NCBI GenBank assembly: GCA_030692905.1
Contig: JAUYBT010000239.1
Location: forward strand, 1 to 7,722
DNA length: 7,722 nt
Source of the DNA: Bacteroidales bacterium
Lineage (GTDB): Bacteria; Bacteroidota; Bacteroidia; Bacteroidales; VadinHA17
Direction: 5' to 3'
A model generated the notes under the pieces. That model saw only the letters and a list, made by a program, of their open reading frames with translations. It ran no database searches and was not told where the DNA came from. Below, piece after piece: positions 6,318-7,722 of this stretch; within the stretch, counting starts at the first letter, position 1; every line of letters begins with the position of its first letter. The position numbers were made by a program, and so were the translations under genes.

Positions 6318-7118
6318 TTATCCACCAATTTTAACTTTGACCCCAACTTCGAGGAAAAATTCTTTAAGATCCTGTATTTTCCCTTTTGCAGGCGGTTCCA
6401 CATTACCCATTCTGTAGGGAATATTAAATCTTTTATATTTTGATGACCCGATTTTATGGAAAGACAGAAGGTTTATCTTTTTAAGAGATTCGGTTTTCGT
6501 TGATAGAAGAAACTGTTTAAGTTTTTTTAGATGGTCAGGATCATCATTAAAACCAGGAATAACAGGAACTCTTACCATTATATCTTTCCTACTTTCAAGA
6601 AGAAGCCGGTAATTATCAAGTATACCGATATTGGAAACCCCGGTTAATTCAATATGCCGGGCTTCATCCAGGTGCTTGATGTCGAAGAGGAAAAGGTCAG
6701 TAACGGGAATTATTGATTTATAGTTTTCAGTAGATGAATAACCTGAAGTATCAACTGCTGTATGATAACCATTTTCCTTACAGGCCTTTAACGCCTCTAG
6801 CAAAAATTCAAACTGAAGCATTGGCTCACCGCCTGAGAATGTTACACCCCCTTTTGACTGATTAATGAAAACTCTCTCTTTTTCAAGTACCTCAAGAATG
6901 TTTTCAACTGAATAGTATTTCCCGACTTCCTCACTGTTACTGAACTCTCTTTCGCCCACTTTATCAGACCTGATCACATTTTCAGGAAAAGGAGATATCC
7001 CTTCCGGATTATGGCACCACATACAGTTAAGAGGACATCCTTTCATGAAAAATGTCACCCTTATCCCCGGACCATCGTGGATTGAATATCTTTTAACGCT
7101 GAAAATGAGTCCCTTCAT
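6318..7118 (-). CDS. Glycyl radical enzyme activating enzyme (radical SAM), compact form
   Basis: A 266-residue radical SAM enzyme that cleaves S-adenosylmethionine and abstracts hydrogen from the radical glycine (G764) of the partner enzyme encoded 45 bases downstream. Visible elements: 'FSVKRYSIHDGPGIRVTFF' (6-24), the iron-sulfur motif CPLNCMWC (Cys 28, 32, 35), 'SGGEP' (95-99, SAM binding), 'FDIKHL' (145-150), 'RVPVIPGFND' (183-192) and 'LLSFHKIGSSKY' (217-228). The start at 7118 was chosen because known activases begin a few residues before this IHDGPGIR block; the frame is open further to 7391, but that stretch has no family resemblance. Apart from the three cluster cysteines only one cysteine (113) is present. 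The ferredoxin-like insert with two auxiliary 4Fe-4S clusters, usual in activases of non-PFL glycyl radical enzymes, is replaced by a cysteine-free linker (about 41-68), so the protein resembles PFL activase in size. It is the first gene of the unit. Confidence 0.93.
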   Translation of the reverse strand: MKGLIFSVKRYSIHDGPGIRVTFFMKGCPLNCMWCHNPEGISPFPENVIRSDKVGEREFSNSEEVGKYYSVENILEVLEKERVFINQSKGGVTFSGGEPMLQFEFLLEALKACKENGYHTAVDTSGYSSTENYKSIIPVTDLFLFDIKHLDEARHIELTGVSNIGILDNYRLLLESRKDIMVRVPVIPGFNDDPDHLKKLKQFLLSTKTESLKKINLLSFHKIGSSKYKRFNIPYRMGNVEPPAKGKIQDLKEFFLEVGVKVKIGG

Positions 7119-7190
7119 ATAAAAGGTGTAAGGTTGAATTGGAAATCGTGAATAAAAACAGGAATTACTATTCTGAGGGTTCAGAAAGAG

Positions 7191-7216
7191 AAAAATGTTC
7201 AGAAGCTGTAGAACAT
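7191..7216 (-). promoter_or_regulatory. Terminator-like hairpin in the probable leader of the activase-hypD unit
   Basis: On the minus strand ATGTTC (7216-7211) pairs with GAACAT (7200-7195) around a 10-base loop and is followed by TTTT, then CTCTTTCT. It lies about 75 bases upstream of the activase ATG. A six-base AT-rich stem is weak for a terminator, but stem plus T-run in a leader is the layout of an attenuator. Confidence 0.3.
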
Positions 7217-7230
7217 CAGACAACTGTAAA

Positions 7231-7245
7231 GCCTTCTGCCAAGGC
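7231..7245 (-). other. Small hairpin upstream of the terminator-like element
   Basis: The perfect arms GCCTT and AAGGC flank a five-base loop. The hairpin lies 14 bases upstream (in the minus-strand sense) of the terminator-like hairpin, so both would be in the same leader RNA if transcription starts further right. Confidence 0.3.
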
Positions 7246-7493
7246 GTTGCATCATAAAACGATATTTCAATTTTGCGATTATCATAATTCAAATTCAATA
7301 ATGGGTGCAAGTTAAATAATTTTTTTATAGAGTATATCAGTAATAATAAATTCAAATGATTGTCGTTATTTGGATTTGACAGCACAAACATCCTTCTTAC
7401 ATCATAAAGTCATAACCAAAGTCAGGAATAAAGTGTGTGAACTAATATCTCATGAATATATTATATACCTGAATATCTTATACATACAATATT

Positions 7494-7520
7494 TTAACAA
7501 ATAATTAACAAATCATTAAC
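7494..7520. promoter_or_regulatory. Three TTAAC boxes at exactly 11-bp intervals
   Basis: TTAAC occurs at 7494, 7505 and 7516. The last two intervals form a tandem 11-base repeat, CAAATAATTAA and CAAATCATTAA (7498-7519), differing at one base. One-helical-turn spacing is typical of sites for a protein that binds one face of DNA. It lies about 380 bases upstream of the activase start. A regulatory role is inferred from spacing only, and the AT-rich surroundings weaken it. Confidence 0.35.
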
Positions 7521-7676
7521 CAAAAATCCTGCAACATTTTGAGTTTACCCACGTCTATAAATTGAATGGAAAACAAAAGATAATAAACAATATTTTGAAA
7601 AGAATTTTTTAACAACAGTTTTAATTTCTCTACAATCGCCATTCGGCCGATTCTACGATCAGGTTTAGGTAAATCA

Positions 7677-7712
7677 GGGAAAGACATCACACGGTGTCTT
7701 TCCTTTCTTTTT
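7677..7712 (+). terminator. Strong rho-independent terminator on the plus strand
   Basis: GGAAAGACA (7678-7686) pairs perfectly over nine bases with TGTCTTTCC (7695-7703), extended by G-T pairs at both ends of the stem, with an apical loop of about six to eight bases and a T-rich tail (TTTCTTTTTT, 7704-7713). The minus strand has no T-run after the stem (it continues CTGATTTACC). No plus-strand gene precedes it in the 550 bases upstream, so it either ends a non-coding RNA or insulates the gene to the right. Confidence 0.75.
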
Positions 7713-7722
7713 TAAGATTAAA

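Larger units (their letters stand above)
7119..7722. other. 604-base region without a convincing gene; upstream and leader region of the activase-hypD unit
   Basis: No reading frame here has family resemblance or protein-like composition. Going outward from the activase start, the minus strand carries two small hairpins (7191-7216 and 7231-7245), an AT-rich stretch (about 7260-7500), three TTAAC boxes at 11-bp spacing (7494-7520), an 8-base palindrome TCGGCCGA (7643-7650) and a plus-strand terminator (7677-7712). I could not find a convincing minus-strand pair of -33 TTTG and -7 TAnnTTTG elements, so the transcription start of the unit is undetermined. Confidence 0.6.

Noticed and set aside
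7119..7391. 91-residue N-terminal extension of the activating enzyme (open frame back to an ATG at 7391).
   Set aside because: The extension has no family resemblance and a composition typical of AT-rich non-coding DNA; known activases begin just before the IHDGPGIR block, matching the ATG at 7118.
7505..7690. 61-residue minus-strand reading frame beginning MMSFPDLPKPDRR.
   Set aside because: It starts inside the plus-strand terminator stem and ends amid AT-rich sequence and the TTAAC boxes, with no recognisable domain. An AAAGGAAAG before its ATG is the only point in favour; kept as unlikely.

Overview
The window most likely comes from an anaerobic member of the Bacteroidota (Bacteroidales or Marinilabiliales-like). 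The DNA is AT-rich, most starts lie in A-rich context without a Shine-Dalgarno site, one perfect match to the Bacteroidota -7 element TAnnTTTG is present, and a lipoprotein has a typical short type II signal. An oxygen-sensitive glycyl radical enzyme points to anaerobic life. The taxonomic call is inference; there is no rRNA or other marker gene.

Layout from left to right. Positions 1-621 (+) hold the C-terminal half of a malic enzyme that stops where many relatives continue into a phosphotransacetylase-like domain. Positions 666-1388 (-) hold a cytidylate-kinase-like P-loop protein, convergent with the malic enzyme. After a divergent intergenic region come a possible 37-residue membrane peptide (1551-1664, +) and an unrecognised lipoprotein (1680-2222, +). 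Positions 2363-3759 (+) hold a two-gene operon: a short NfeD-type membrane protein and a paraslipin (SPFH/stomatin family), five bases apart, closed by a rho-independent terminator. The gap to the next, convergent gene (3813-3902) is filled by two oppositely oriented 8-bp repeat arrays that can fold on each other.

Positions 3903-7118 (-) hold a two-gene unit read right to left: first a radical SAM glycyl-radical activating enzyme, then a 789-residue glycyl radical enzyme. Every active-site residue I recall for Clostridioides difficile trans-4-hydroxy-L-proline dehydratase (HypD) is found here at a constant offset of one position, including the radical glycine (G764). The pair should convert trans-4-hydroxy-L-proline, abundant in collagen and plant cell-wall protein, to pyrroline-5-carboxylate. 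A pyrroline-5-carboxylate reductase would complete the route to proline, but none is in this window. The activating enzyme is a compact form without the cysteine-rich auxiliary iron-sulfur insert common in activases of non-PFL glycyl radical enzymes.

The last 604 bases (7119-7722) contain no convincing gene. They hold two small hairpins in the probable leader of the activase-hypD transcript, three TTAAC boxes spaced exactly 11 bp apart, and a strong plus-strand terminator with no plus-strand gene in front of it. These, the repeat arrays and the compact activase are the parts most worth a second look. I see no mobile element, CRISPR array, tRNA or rRNA, and no clear novel multi-gene system.
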